Of a stretch of DNA of 64,000 bases, positions 22,973 to 35,268 are shown one piece after another. Numbering within the stretch: the first letter of the stretch is position 1; each line of letters begins with the position of its first letter. The stretch comes from Acephala macrosclerotiorum (lineage: Eukaryota; Ascomycota; Leotiomycetes; Helotiales; Mollisiaceae): contig MU119212.1 in NCBI GenBank assembly GCA_014904845.1, forward strand, positions 186,001-250,000, written 5' to 3'. The notes under the pieces were generated by a model. The model was not told where the DNA came from. It made no database searches and saw only the letters and a list, made by a program, of their open reading frames with translations. Made by a program: the position numbers and the translations under genes.

Positions 22973-24248
22973 GTGCTTGAATGCGAGCACTTTGACCCTC
23001 CGCGATATGAATGGTGGATTCGAGGAAAAAGGTTGTAGAGATAGGGAGAGGCAATAGAAGGATGTCGCGGCAATGAAGATAGTCTGTGCCTAGTAACAAT
23101 CGTTGTATACACAAATCGCTGTCTAACGGCTAGCGCATCTATCATGCGTTATGTGACATTGTTCTCACGAACCCCCATCTTGCCCCCTCACCTTCTCTAG
23201 CTTTAATACTCTCTTCATACGAATAGCAGAAGGTGATAGCATGCTTCATGCCCTGTCCTAGGATATATAAGCAACGTCTACTCCATTTGTAGCCTGGCAA
23301 GACGAAACCCAAGCGTGCTGCAGAGCATGGAGCTTGATGGCCGCTGGTCGCTTGCTACTGGTATCTCTTTGTTCGTCCCCTTGCGGTGCTTGAACGTCTG
23401 ACACTATCCTGGTTGCTGGGAATGTGGGCTTGAGCGGCTCGTTGTCAAGTTATTCTTATTCGTCCGGCTTACGTTAGACTTCGCTGACGTCTAAGGCGAG
23501 ATACTCCTACTTCGCAAATGTACCCGACATTTGAAGCTCTTGATAGCGAGCTTGACTTGACAACGCTAGTGAACGCATCCAAAAGACCTATAAGCTTGAC
23601 GTTGGGCATTTTACTTCGCTCGTGTATCAGGCGAAACGTTTCTATCTCGCTGATATATCCGATGACTAGCCATTCAATGGTCTTGATAGTAACCTCAACA
23701 TGACAACGACCAATAAATGCAATCAACAAAGTCTACGGTCAGCTTTTGGGTATGGCTTGCGGCAGCTCCTGGTAGACGTGCCAATTGATCGTAGGCAGGC
23801 CCTTTCTCGTGTCTTGACCCGTCGAACCAGTCGCCCATGGGATAGGAAGCTCGCATGGAGGGTGGTTCGTCTTCGAAATCTCTTATGAAAAGCTGTCTTT
23901 ATACTCCTGGCAAGAGTGATTTCTGAAAGGCAAAGTTGGAATGAAAGTCCCAAGCCAGCTTGGAAGTTAAAGCGCGAGTAAAGTACTGAAAATATCAAGA
24001 CTTGTCAGGTGCCGATGCAGTGCCCCTCTATGCGTTCATGGGACGTAGAAGTAAAGTCCTGAAAGCCTAACAAGGAAACGAATGTCGAAAGAGGGATTCT
24101 AACATCAAGGCCTGGTAAAGTACTGACAAGTCGAGAGGAATTGTGATGCTTTAGTGTAGGTGTCCTTCTATAGCACCTTGTTTGCTCAACTGAAGCAGCT
24201 TGTCACCCAGCAGTTCTTTCGTCACACATCTTTAAAACTGTATATCAG
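22973..24248. other. gene-poor stretch after secreted-protein gene
   Basis: About 1.3 kb without a supported gene. A second TATATAA occurs near 23263, but the ATG downstream of it (about 23328) opens a frame of only 24 codons without a signal peptide. Minus-strand frames at 22668-23114 and 23469-23998 are antisense or featureless. Confidence 0.45.
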
Positions 24249-24272
24249 GCACAAATTCCTCAGAATTTGTGC
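24249..24272. repeat. perfect 10-base inverted repeat (hairpin) in a leader
   Basis: GCACAAATTC is followed after four bases (CTCA) by its exact reverse complement GAATTTGTGC. It lies 44 bases before the ATG of the gene at 24316, so the transcript could fold a 10-bp stem with a 4-base loop in its leader. As DNA it is also a candidate dimeric protein-binding site. Confidence 0.7.
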
Positions 24273-24315
24273 GTTTCCCCGCTCAACTCTCGCGAGAGAA
24301 GCCGTTATCATCAAA

Positions 24316-24888
24316 ATGAGTGGATCTCCAAGGAAGCCATTACCAGCAGACCATCCCAACATGACCCCCGGACAGAAATCATCATCGCCCTCGAACACAT
24401 CGCCCACCAAGTCAACCATCGACCAGATCATGACCATATGCAGTGGCTCCGATATGCCGCCACAAATCGTACTCGGACAAGCTTACAGTTTCCGACCTCA
24501 AGCCGCCTCATTCAAGCCACTGAACCCCTCGCCTCATTCAAAGATGAAGGCAGAATCACGAGACGAAGTCAAATCTATGCTTTTCAGTACCCAGCTTGAA
24601 GTAAATCATACTCTCTAGAAGGCGAAAGATGATACGGCGAAAGTGCTTGCGAAAGCTCTAAAGGGAGTTTCTGATCTCATTGGGGAAATGGTGGTTGAGG
24701 ATGATGGTAAGAGTTTGGGAGTTGGTTCCCCCGCGAAGGATGAGGAAGTTGGGTCTGAAGGTTCGGAAGGCAAGGAGGCGTTGTCGGGAAAAGAAGAAGG
24801 GAAGAAAACTTGGAAGGTGAGAAATCAGAAGGGCATTGATTGGCATCTCCGGAAGGCTGGATACCTTCCCCAGGAAGGAGAACCATGA
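24316..24888 (+). CDS. small uncharacterised protein; in-frame stop explained by a likely intron
   Basis: The frame opens with MSGSPRKPLPADHPN and runs 100 codons to a TAG at 24616. Beyond the stop the same frame continues open for a further 90 codons (VSDLIGEMVVEDDGK ... IDWHLRKAGYLPQEGEP). A 63-base intron from 24601 (GTAAAT donor, phase 0) to 24663 (AAAG acceptor) removes the stop and gives 169 residues. The N-terminal half is Ser/Pro-rich and probably disordered. The C-terminal half is Glu/Lys/Gly-rich and ends in a short conserved-looking segment with two Trp. No clear branch site precedes the acceptor, so a real nonsense mutation remains possible. I recognise no family. The leader holds the perfect hairpin at 24249-24272. 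Confidence 0.45.
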
Positions 24889-27570
24889 AAGGGAAGGCAG
24901 GGTCCAGCAATGGTTTACGTTGTGGTGAAATTGAATGGTTGTGGATGAGTCATCTCCTGGTTGGTGACTGACTGAGGATTTGACAATTTGGAAGGATGGA
25001 TGAATGGAGTAGTTTCAGGGCTCGGAGTCGATTTGGGAAAGAGCCGAGGATCCGGAGTTTTGGTTGTTTGGGCGATGCACCGCGACTTTGAATGATTCTG
25101 GTTGGGATAGTCTGTAAGGAGTGAAGTGCTCACTAATACTTGCAATGAATGGCATCAATATCAATACCAAATCCGTCTTCATATAGAGTATTCTTTTGGC
25201 ATCTTCAGCTAGAGGCAACCTTGAAGAGTAGTGCCCCCGTGACTATTTCCCACGTGACTGGGAACGTCGCGAAGGAGCACAGCTGTGGGAATCTCAGCTT
25301 TCGAGGCATAGGATCCCTAGAAGGAAGCGAGATACATGCCGAGTATCTTGCAATCATTAATGAGAATGTCTTGCAAAATGCTGATCTGGAGGGCGTGAAT
25401 ATCGGGAGGTTGAAACCGCAATTACGAAACACGCGATTCGGGTCACTTGGAGTCTTCGGAGGCCTAAGAGGTCCTAAAAGCAGTATGACAGTCGCAATAC
25501 GTACCGAAGGGCTTATTATAAGATGTCAACTCCTTTCGAGGGCCTCTTTGCACAGAACGGGTGCCCGCGTGGGTGGCGAGCGATTCTTTTGGTCAATGCT
25601 CTTGTTGTCGCTCGAGACACTTGAAAGTTTTGAAGCACAGGTTCACCATGGCGAGTTGTTGACGCCGCCATGGGAGAGAGCATGGTTAGTCAACGGCCCC
25701 TGAGTATATGTCGATGCATTAGTCTCTGTAAAAATGTGGTGTTGTTGGAAAATTCGAGCAGGTGTTCTCGCCTTGACCATTTTCTTATCGGATCCTTATC
25801 AGACTGCATGCAATCTGGCAAACAATGTTCGTCTCCGGCGCACCCGAAAATGTAAAATCTTCTCATCAACGAAGCTGGACCTGCGTTTCTGAGCTCATGA
25901 GTACGGAAGCTTTCTGCAGATAATGACTAGTCCGAGTATCAGAATCGTGGTAGATTGGAAAAGAGAGTAGATAGACAATGATGAAGTAAACAGAAGCTTC
26001 TGGCGTGAAGAAAGCCTTTCAGATGACTGTAGAGAGCTCTGGCATGAACGCCCGACCCTTTGAAGCAACCTGGTAGAGATCATGAAGAGGGCATCTCAAG
26101 GCGCCTCAAGTCTCGAGGAGTCTTCACAGACAGTCACCCGTAGCATAATTTTCCTTGAGATGCTCTCTTGCCGTGTCTGTGTCACTCGAATCGATGTCTG
26201 ATCCACGGTCCACTGCTCCTTCCAGCAGCCACAACTTGACGACAAGATGCCCACGGGGTAGATGTCCATGGCACAGAGCTCAGGCTCATTCTCTCATCGC
26301 CGGCCCTGAGGCATTTGCACTTGCAGAAAAGGAAATTGTCACCGACATGAAGTCGCGGGGAATCGTGTGGGTAAGCAAATTGCGTCAGGCCTGTCAATCC
26401 GTATCCCAAGGTCTCAGCCAGGATGCAGAGACCCACGTACTCGGCACGCTAGAAATCCAACAACAAACAAAGGGGAACATGACAGAACCTTATTTCAACG
26501 TGCTATGGCTGGGAGTTGCACCTAGATCTCTCGCAGCTTCAACCACAGAGGGCCAATACTATGCAACAGACACGAAAACAGATCAGAGACTGGTGCGAGA
26601 TGTCCATCCCTTTCGATTTTGCTATACAGCCAACGCAGAGGATCATCGCTTTCGCATGCTCGAGTGAACGGATACATGACGGCTCTCGACTGAGCAGATT
26701 TCACTTGAAGTCCACACTTAGCAGAGGATATGGTGCTGCCAGTGCTCTCAAAAGCCTCATCGACCCTCCTCGATGCCGCGACGGGCACGCTGAGTGGGAG
26801 CAGGCTCTGATGAAGCTCGTGATGCCGTTGTCGGTGATGAGATAAGGGAAGGGAGCCTCTCGGCGTCGATGGCAAAAAATCCCGCATGACATCCACGCAC
26901 CTCGAACCGAGACCCTGTGCCTGACGTAGCGCGCATCGCCAAACACCATCAGATATGATTATCGAGATGGCATTCAGGATACGCATCAATCGTTCAATTC
27001 TTCAGATCAGAAGATGTGATTGAGATGCTGAAAGTGCATGCGAGGTCGAGACGGCCAAAGGGAGAAGATGATAAGTCCAAGCTTGAACACTGACCATACC
27101 TGGCATTAGACAATGTAGAATTGCATCCCAAGATTATTCTCCTTGTGGACGTCGACTTTATGAATCGCATCTTTGGTTCTTTGGTGGAGAGGACTGGGGT
27201 GAATTGCGAACTGGGAAACTTTGAGGCTGCTCGGCTGCCGTAGCGTGGACCCATACTATGTCCGAAAACGGTAAGCTCGAACGACTTCCTCCCCTCTAAT
27301 CGAACCATATTAGAAGAAAATCATTCGAATATATCTTTCCACGACACAGCAGCGACTGCAACCGTACCTCCTGCTGTCAGAATAATCTACACGCATCCAT
27401 CGAATTGGTGGTACGTCGACATTCCGCGCGAGCGCTCTCTCGCTCGACGTATTCGTTGTTGCGACCGATTCTGGCGATTTGCCTCCTCGACTACGTCAAT
27501 CATTCGACAACCCACAAGTCAATCTGCGAGACGAACACACAAGACTCGGGCATATGAAGCATCTATAGCA
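24889..27570. other. gene-poor stretch before KDM4 gene
   Basis: About 2.7 kb. Two plus-strand frames, 25149-25703 (184 codons) and 26155-26667 (170 codons), begin with ATG but have no domain, signal, biased composition or splice partner. They might be orphan genes, but I do not support them. The last 200 bases are pyrimidine- and CGA-rich and look like the leader of the demethylase gene. Confidence 0.4.
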
Positions 27571-30500
27571 ATGTCGGCCGATGCGACTGCCATGCCGGCC
27601 ACCGATACGGTACCGGCTGGCCTACATTCACCCCCCGACTCCAATTCTGCTCGTAAGGACGGTGGGAGCGATTCAGAGCTATCTGACCTCGAGCCTGACC
27701 ATGAAACAAACGACCTCCTTAATGTCCAACCCGAGTATATCTCCGAGGGAAATGTTCCCGTTTTTCGACCTACAATGGAGGAGTTTAAGGACTTTCAGAA
27801 ATACGTGAGTACCCTCGCGTCTTATCCTCGATACGCAACATTCAAGGGAGCTCTTGCTAACGAATTTATAGCTTACTGTTGTCAACAAATGGGGCATGAA
27901 GCATGGTATCGTCAAAGTAATCCCTCCTGCAGAATGGCTCGCAGCGCAACCCCGCCTCGACGATATTATCAAGACGATCAAGGTGAAGGAGCCAATCAAG
28001 CAAGAAATTATGGGCACTGGTGGCACTTATCGACAAGCGAATATCTTGCACGGGCGATCATACAATCTTCCTCAATGGCGTCAGCTGTGCGACCAAAGCG
28101 ACCACCAGCCTCCAGCCAAGAGAGGTGAAAGACGAGCCAACCAGGATAAGCCTGTCAGAACTACACCAAGAACGAAGTCCTCATCTCCCTCACCATCTGG
28201 CTCTAGAAAGAAGGGCCCAGGGCGTCCTGTGAAGAAGTCGAAACTCAGTACTGCTCAGAATGCGGATGGATCGGCCACACCCGACCGTCTTCCCACACCA
28301 GTCTCACCCGCAACGAAAGCCGAGGATTATGAATCCGTTAAGCTCGAGCCGGATGATGAAGTCTGTCTGCACAAAGGTGGAAGACAGCCAAAGGCTATAT
28401 CTGTTTCTTCACGCCGCAAGAACAATAGGAGAGAAACTGGTGCTATCGACGAAGCTGCGTTCAAGGATTTCAAGTACGAACTTGAAGGAGAGGTCTACAC
28501 CCAAGAACGATGTGATGAACTTGAGCGCACATACTGGAGAACTCTTACCTATGCCCCACCACTTTACGGTGCAGATATGCCAGGGACGCTCTTTGATGAC
28601 CGAACAACCACCTGGAACCTAGGCAAATTGGAGAATATCCTAGACGTCCTCGGTACAAAGATTCCTGGAGTTAATACAGCTTACCTCTATCTTGGTATGT
28701 GGAAGGCAACTTTCGCATGGCATCTTGAGGATGTAGACCTGTACAGCATCAACTACGTCCACTTCGGTGCGCCAAAGCAATGGTATAGCATTTCTCAAGG
28801 AGATGCTCGTCGTTTCGAGGCAGCAATGAAAAACATCTGGCCTGCCGATGCGAAGGCGTGCGATCAATTTCTTCGACACAAGACTTTCTTAATTTCGCCA
28901 GCACACCTACTCTCACACTACAACATCAAAGTCAATAAGATTGTCAGTCATCCGGGCGAATTTGTCATCACTTTCCCATACGGATATCACTCTGGCTACA
29001 ATCTTGGATACAATTGTGCCGAAGCTGTCAATTTTGCCTTGGAGTCCTGGCTCGAGTATGGTCGTGTGGCCAAAAGATGTGACTGCAGTCAGGCACAGGA
29101 TAGTGTTTGGATTGATGTCCGAGACATTGAGCGGAAGCTTCGAGGCGAAGAGACGGACTACGAATCGACCGACGACGAAGATGATGAAGAGGAAGAGGAA
29201 GAAGATACCAAATCCAGCAACTTACCAACTCCTCCAGAGAGCAGTGGTGAACCTAAGCGGAAGCTTGTATTCACGAAGCGCAAGCGTCCAAAGACTGAGA
29301 AGGACGACAAGTCCAGCGTCAAGAGAATTCGCGTTCGCATCAAGGCGCCAACCAAGGAACCGTGTATCTTGTGTCCCAACGATATTCCCTCCGAGCCCCT
29401 CTTGCCCACTGAAGACGGCCAAAAAGCTCATCGTCTGTGTGCTCTCTACATCCCAGAGACGAGCATCCAAGCTGGGACCCAAGAAACAGTCACAGACGTC
29501 AAATACATCAACAAGGCTCGTCTGGAGCTCAAGTGCAACTATTGCCGATCCAAGAAAGGTGCATGCTTCCAATGCTCCAAGAAGAAGTGTACAAGAGCTT
29601 ACCACGCGACTTGTGCCGCTGCTGCTGGAGTGCTTGTTGAACAAGGCGAGATGGCAGTCTTCGGTGAAGACGGAAAGGAATACAAGGAATGGGGCATCGA
29701 GTTTAGCTGTCGTTTCCATCGCAGCAAGCGTGACAAGAAGTTCGATGGCGATGCTCTTGGTGAAGATAAGCGCATACTGAAGGCTGCTTCCGAATTGAAG
29801 AAAGGTGAAGTTTGCCAGATGCAATACTACAGAGGCGACATCTTTGCTGGCGCCGTGGTTGAAAATCGGCCGAGTGAAGAGACATTACTCCTTGATATTC
29901 TCCCGAGAGGGTAAGTTGATCCCTAATAATACTTCGTACATTCTGCTAACAACACAAATAGTGAACGTGTTGAAGTCGAGTACAAATGGCTACTCCTTCC
30001 GGATCCTTCCGACTACCACCTGCAAAAGCCATCTGCAAACGCAATCCCGATGCCAAAGTCGTTTAAGGCGAAGGAGTCGCTTAATACAAGCAAGCGCCAG
30101 GTTGACGATCTACCAAGAGCTGATGACAAGTTCGGTGAAGGATTTACTTGGGCAGAATTCAAGTCTGAGGATATTGCCCGCAATCCCTTCCAAGTCAAGA
30201 TCGATATATCGAAAGAAGACCAGATCTGGTACTATCTTGGTAGGAATTCTACAGAAGCCAAAGCACAATTCACAGAAGATCCCAAGAAGCCACGCCACAA
30301 TCCTAAGGGGCACTTCCTCGACACCATTCCCAAGCCTGCACCGACTTCTCTACCTCCTCGAACGTCCTACGGAGCGTCGTATCCGACAAGCCACAGCCAG
30401 AATTCTTTGAACTCATCGAAGATTCAGAATCGGCCGGCACAACCTACTCCAACCCCTTCAAGGCCGGAGAAGCCATATGTATACAAGCCTCGCGAATCTG

Positions 30501-31966
30501 TCGTCGACTCTTACCGCGTTGACCCACAAGCTTACCGCTCTCAGCAAAACTTCCTCCAGCGATCGACTCCATCATACAGCTTTGGTACCGATCCTCGATG
30601 GCAATCTGCGGGCAGCTCCTCACCAGCTATTAATACACCGCCTGCTCGTACACCAGCAATACTTCCCCCATCGGCAAATTTACCATCTGCAAATAGACAA
30701 TCATTCAGCACACCTTCTATCGGCAAACCTACCGTTGCAGCCGTTTCCGCTCCTCCGGCGACCTCTTCAACTCTTATGGCTCAGCCACAAACAGCATACC
30801 GGCCCACGTACACTCCTACGCCGCCGAAGCCAGCCAATCCTTACGGTGGTAGAACTCAAACCTCATCTAGACCGAACCCTTTCGCGAAATACACATATCT
30901 GCAAAAGGAACACAATAGGTCTCCATTGGAGTACAAGAGTCCGTACAGACCTGGAGGTGGTTTCATGAACGGTTACCAAGGCAGCCTTGAGAAGCACCTT
31001 CAGCAGACTCTGTTCCGCAACAAGTCTGGCTCTGGTACACCCTTATCGAGCTTGTCAACACCACTGATGTCTTATGGCAATACCGCGAAGCCCTCATATT
31101 CCTCGGCTACGCCGACACCAAGCGCACCTTACACGCCTGGAACTCCCTCATATGGCGCTTATGCTTCGCCCCCGTTGTCGGCGTCCAAGCCTGGCTCATC
31201 CGCACAGGCTTCAAAGCCTCTAGTCAATTGGGACAAGAAGGAATCTTCGCAATTACACCCAGCTATTCGACAAGAATACAGTAACACGATGTTCCACCAT
31301 CAATACCAAGCTCAACGTCCTTCAACTCAATATCAAGGACCGGTAATGCAGCCTCCTGCGACGTATGGCAGACCATCTGCCCCACTGCAACCGCCATATC
31401 AACCCGGCCAGTCTTTCGAGACGCCTCGACCTCAGTCTCAACAGCAGACTCCACCTCCTCAGCCTTCTACAACTTACGGCGCTCATCCTGTTAGCCAACC
31501 ACCCATGCCTCAAGCTCCTACCACCTATGGCGCTCACCAGGTCAGCCAGTCGCCGATGCCACAACCGATGGCCCAACCACAATACCAGTACACGCCAGCA
31601 GTGTCACAGCCGTTGACTCAACAGCATAACGGCCAATATGCGTCCGCAGGACATCCACAACCATCTGGATACCAAGCACCATCTCAGCCACAATACCAGG
31701 TTCCTCAACCACAAGACCAACTTCCACCTCAGGGTCAATATCAGGAGAACAAGCCACTGTATGCACATCAACAATACTTCCAAAACCAGAAGCCAGCAGT
31801 CCAGGTACAGGTCTTGCCTCAGCAAGCTAATAATTCTCAGACTCGAAACCTTCCGGTGGCAGACGTACCAGCAGATTCAACTTCATTGATTGAGAAAATG
31901 TTGAGGAACTTGAAGAAGGCAACTCCAGTGACACCGATCGCCAACCTGGGACCAGCAACCAATTGA
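27571..31966 (+). CDS. KDM4-type JmjC histone H3 lysine demethylase
   Basis: Three exons (27571-27804, 27872-29910, 29962-31966) join in frame to give 1425 residues. JmjN lies at about residues 62-105 (PVFRPTMEEFKDFQKYV, split by intron 1, then LTVVNKWGMKHGIVKV). The JmjC domain spans about 320-490. The iron ligands are all present: H362, E364 (WHLED) and H451 (GYH). So are the 2-oxoglutarate Lys (APKQW, K380) and the zinc set C408, H414, C481, C483 of the KDM4 catalytic core. An extended PHD (HC5HC2H) follows at about 610-720. The C-terminal half is Pro/Gln/Tyr-rich and probably disordered. The linker between JmjN and JmjC contains an AT-hook core (GPGRPVKK). Relatives are yeast Rph1 and Aspergillus KdmA, which act on H3K36 and H3K9 methylation. 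Tudor domains are absent, as in fungi. Confidence 0.93.
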
Positions 31967-33303
31967 CAGGACAGGCTTCTACTTCATGATAATGTGAAAT
32001 GGTCAATGATGGCGTTGGGATAGACACGACATCTTCATGGCCTAGGATGATAATGGATGGGAGTAGATGGCGTAAGAAAGGAGTTTGTCATGCTGTATAT
32101 TGGCGGTGGATGGGTTTGATTCCTCTCATTGGACGGTCTTGAACATAATGTCATAAGGCGTTCGGCAAGATGGGATTTTTTGAAGGGTATTTATTTTTTG
32201 TTTTGCATCGTTCTTTGCATTCTCGCTGAGTTGTCTAATTCTCCTCGAGCATTGGTGGGAAACGAAGGCTCGGGCTACTTCATTCTCTTCTTTTGATTTC
32301 ACCTTCCCGTTGGGTCCAGGCATGACAGACCTAGCACTAGACAGATTGCGGGTTGTACAAAGGCAGCGCAACGGGGTGTTTGTGAATAGGCGGGACTTTA
32401 AAACGACCAGATGACCTCTGGACTCGTTTTGTACAGTATTTTGAGCAATCAATTAAATCCTTTTTTTGAAATCGGGTGTCAGCATCTGCCGGGATGGTGC
32501 ATATGCGCTGATATCTTCAGGCTACATCCTACCATCGAGATTTTTTCTTATTCCCGTTTCATGAGACCTTCCCAAATCATACTAACAAAGCCTATGGCTG
32601 TTCATCAAAGTCAGCCAGACTGGCTGACCGCTGGCGAGGCCAGATTTATTCTCGAGTGGCCCTAAAGGGGCTTTGGTGCTAGCGGAATCGTCCCGCTATC
32701 AACCTCGGCGCAATGCTACCCCGCCAATTTTGCGGTCTGGTGGGGCTGCGACTCCACGATGTTCGACGGAACTACTGTTATCCTACTCGCGCAGGGGGTG
32801 GATTTAATTGATCAACACTGGGTGAAGTTGGGAGAGCGGGAAACCCTTCTCCAGGAGTCTGACTTTGCGGTGATACGCGTTCAGGTTGAGGCTGACCTGA
32901 CTGTTCACGACCATGAAGAGTATGAGATGTAGGTTGATGACTGAGAAAATGGTCAGATTTAGATAGGCTTTTACCGTAAGGGTATGCGCGAGCCGGGCCA
33001 TTGTTAGAGTGAGGCTAGATCCGCAGCTTAGCTTACTGTAAGTCTGGCGTTATGCGGAAGGCTAGCAATTGTGCTGGTGTGCTACAGGGGAGGGTAAGGA
33101 TCTAGGAGCTTTGAGGATGTGAGTTCCCGGCGAGGTGGAGGAAACGAGGGGTAAGGTAAGGTTGGGCATGCTTGTGTGAGGATATGTAAGTGCTGGGGTC
33201 CGCCAAGTTTATTTACCTCGACTTTCTTTGAGCTCTGCACCTTCTCTCTTTCTTTATTTTATTCGAAGTGATCTTGCAGTCAAAGTCCCATAGGTTCTGA
33301 ACA
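31967..33303. other. intergenic, KDM4 to GMC oxidase
   Basis: About 1.3 kb. A minus-strand ATG at 32323 opens 65 codons (MPGPNGKVKSKEENEV...) with a Lys/Glu-rich composition, but I cannot support it as a gene. The last 90 bases before 33304 are a strongly CT-rich leader. Confidence 0.45.
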
Positions 33304-35268
33304 ATGTCGACATACAACGATGGAACCGGAGAGGTGGATATCATCTTCGCCGGCGGTGGAACTGCTGCTTGTGTTGCTGCTGGTAGATTGGCGAAGGCGA
33401 ATCCAGATTTGAAGATTCTGCTTGTTGAAGGAGGGAGGAACAATTTTAATGATCCTACTGTCACGAATCCAGCTGTCTATTTGAGCCATTTAGCTCCTGA
33501 TAGCAAGACTGCTTTGGTCGGTACCTCTCTCCTCTGCCATACCTCCCATACTGATGAATGAACAGTTCTACAAATCTAAAGCCTCAAAGCACCTTAATGA
33601 TCGGGAAGCAATTGTCCCCATGGGCGGCATGCTAGGTGGTGGCTCATCGATCAATTTCATGATGTATACCCGAGCTCAGGGCATTGATTTCGATTCTTTC
33701 GAGACCGAAGGCTGGACGGCGAAGGATATGCTCCCTCTTTGCAACAAACTCGAAACATTCCATCCCAAGGGTCCAGGATTCGATCAGAGCAAGCATGGTC
33801 ACGATGGTCCAGTCAACATCTCAGACGGTGGGTTCAGATCTAAGAGCGAAGATCAGTTCTGTGAAACTGTTAAGAAGATGGGTTATAATATCATTGATGA
33901 CCTTCAAGATTTTGAGGCTTGTGGGGGGTTTTCGGTGAGTTTGAATGTCCGCGAAGGGTGGAAACAATACTGATGACGAGGACAGAAATGGCACCGTTAT
34001 GTTGGTCCAGACGGGAAAAGACAAGATGCTGCGCATCGATACGTTCACCCTTTACTCCAGGACGGACAGCATCCCAACTTGCATATCTTGCTCGAATCCA
34101 AGGTCGTAAAAGTCCTATTCGACGAGTCTTCTCCACCAAGAGCAATTGGTATCGAGTACAAGCCAAACGAGGAGCATCGACCAAACATCTCTCTGTCCAA
34201 GCCGGTCCACAAGACTATCAAGGCTTCGAAGCTCGTCGTTGTTTCCGCAGGAGCTCTCGGAACGCCACAAATCTTGGAACGTTCAGGTGTCGGCAACCCA
34301 GAACTTCTCAAGAAGCTGGACATTCCAGTTGTTGCCGATGTCCCAGGCGTCGGAGAAGAATATCAAGATCATCATCTCTTGTTATACCCATACAAGACTT
34401 CTCTTGACGAGAACGAGACTATTGATGGTATTCTCAGTGGACGAAAGGACTTCGTCAAGGCGTTGGGAGAAAAAGATCCTATGCTGGGATGGAACGCTAT
34501 TGGTAAGTCTCCCACTTTGTCCTTCAAGTAAATACTGATTCCCAAACAGACATCTGCGCCAAACTCCGCCCAACAGACTCTGAAGTCGCCGCTCTAGGCC
34601 CCGACTTTCAAAAAGACTGGGATCGCTTCTTCGCTCCCCACCCTTCCCGCCCACTCATGCTCTGCGGTCAAGTTTCCGCTTTCCTCGCTGATCCTTCCTT
34701 GGTTCCTGCTGGTCAATACATTACTTTTGGGGTATATACAGCTTATCCTTTCTCAAGAGGCAGTATTCATATCACTGATAAGGAGAATGTGATTGATGGA
34801 TATGAATTTGATACGGGATTCCTGAGCCACCCATCCGACATCAAAAAACAGCTTTGGGCTTACAAGATCAGTCGAGAGATTGCGAGACGCTTGCCTTACT
34901 ACAGAGGTGAACTCGAGCTCGGCCATCCTAAATTCAAGCCCGGCTCAGCTGCAGCTCTTGCAGACGGTCCTCTCTCTGGCGATATACAAAACATCGAATA
35001 TAGCAAGGAAGATGATGAAGCTATCTATGATTGGATTCGAGGGAATTTGAATACGACATGGCATAGTTGTGGGACGACAGCGATGAGAGCTAGAGAGAAG
35101 GGTGGCGTTGTGGATAAGGATTTGAATGTTTATGGAGTGACGGGGTTGAAGTGTGCGGATTTGAGTGTTATTCCGGAGAATGTGGGGGCGAATACTAATA
35201 ATACTGCTTTGGTGATTGGGGAGAAGGCGGCGGTTATTATTGGGAAGGAGTTAGGTATTGAGGTTTGA
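33304..35268 (+). CDS. GMC-family alcohol oxidase-like flavoenzyme
   Basis: Four exons (33304-33516, 33566-33934, 33986-34502, 34550-35268) join in frame to give 605 residues. The N-terminus has the FAD dinucleotide-binding loop (DIIFAGGGTAACVAAGRLA, ending LLVEGG). The GMC signatures PMGGMLGGGSSINFMMYTRA and SAGALGTPQILERSGVG follow. The catalytic His lies in NTTWHSCGTTAM and the catalytic Asn in PENVGANTNNTALVIGEKAA. The blocks VSAFLADPSLVPAGQY and TAYPFSRGSIHI resemble methanol/alcohol oxidases (AOX) more than glucose oxidases or aryl-alcohol oxidases. AOX enzymes oxidise short primary alcohols to aldehydes with release of H2O2, usually in peroxisomes. This one ends GIEV, with no SKL- or ARF-type PTS1, and is about 55 residues shorter than yeast AOX. 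There is no signal peptide, so a cytosolic location is possible. The first donor (GTCGGT) is atypical. Confidence 0.85.

Noticed and set aside
23248..23402. Second TATATAA followed by an ATG, considered as another small secreted peptide
   Set aside because: The frame is only 24 codons, begins MELDGRW with no signal peptide, and no downstream exon restores it.
25149..25703. 184-codon plus-strand open frame starting with ATG
   Set aside because: No domain, signal peptide or compositional bias, no splice-compatible extension, and several competing frames overlap. It remains a possible orphan gene but is not supported.
26155..26667. 170-codon plus-strand open frame
   Set aside because: Featureless, with comparable open frames on both strands over the same bases, as expected of GC-balanced non-coding DNA.
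32126..32323. 65-codon minus-strand frame starting MPGPNGKVK
   Set aside because: Lys/Glu-rich but short. The longer version depends on a TTG start. No family or leader could be identified.
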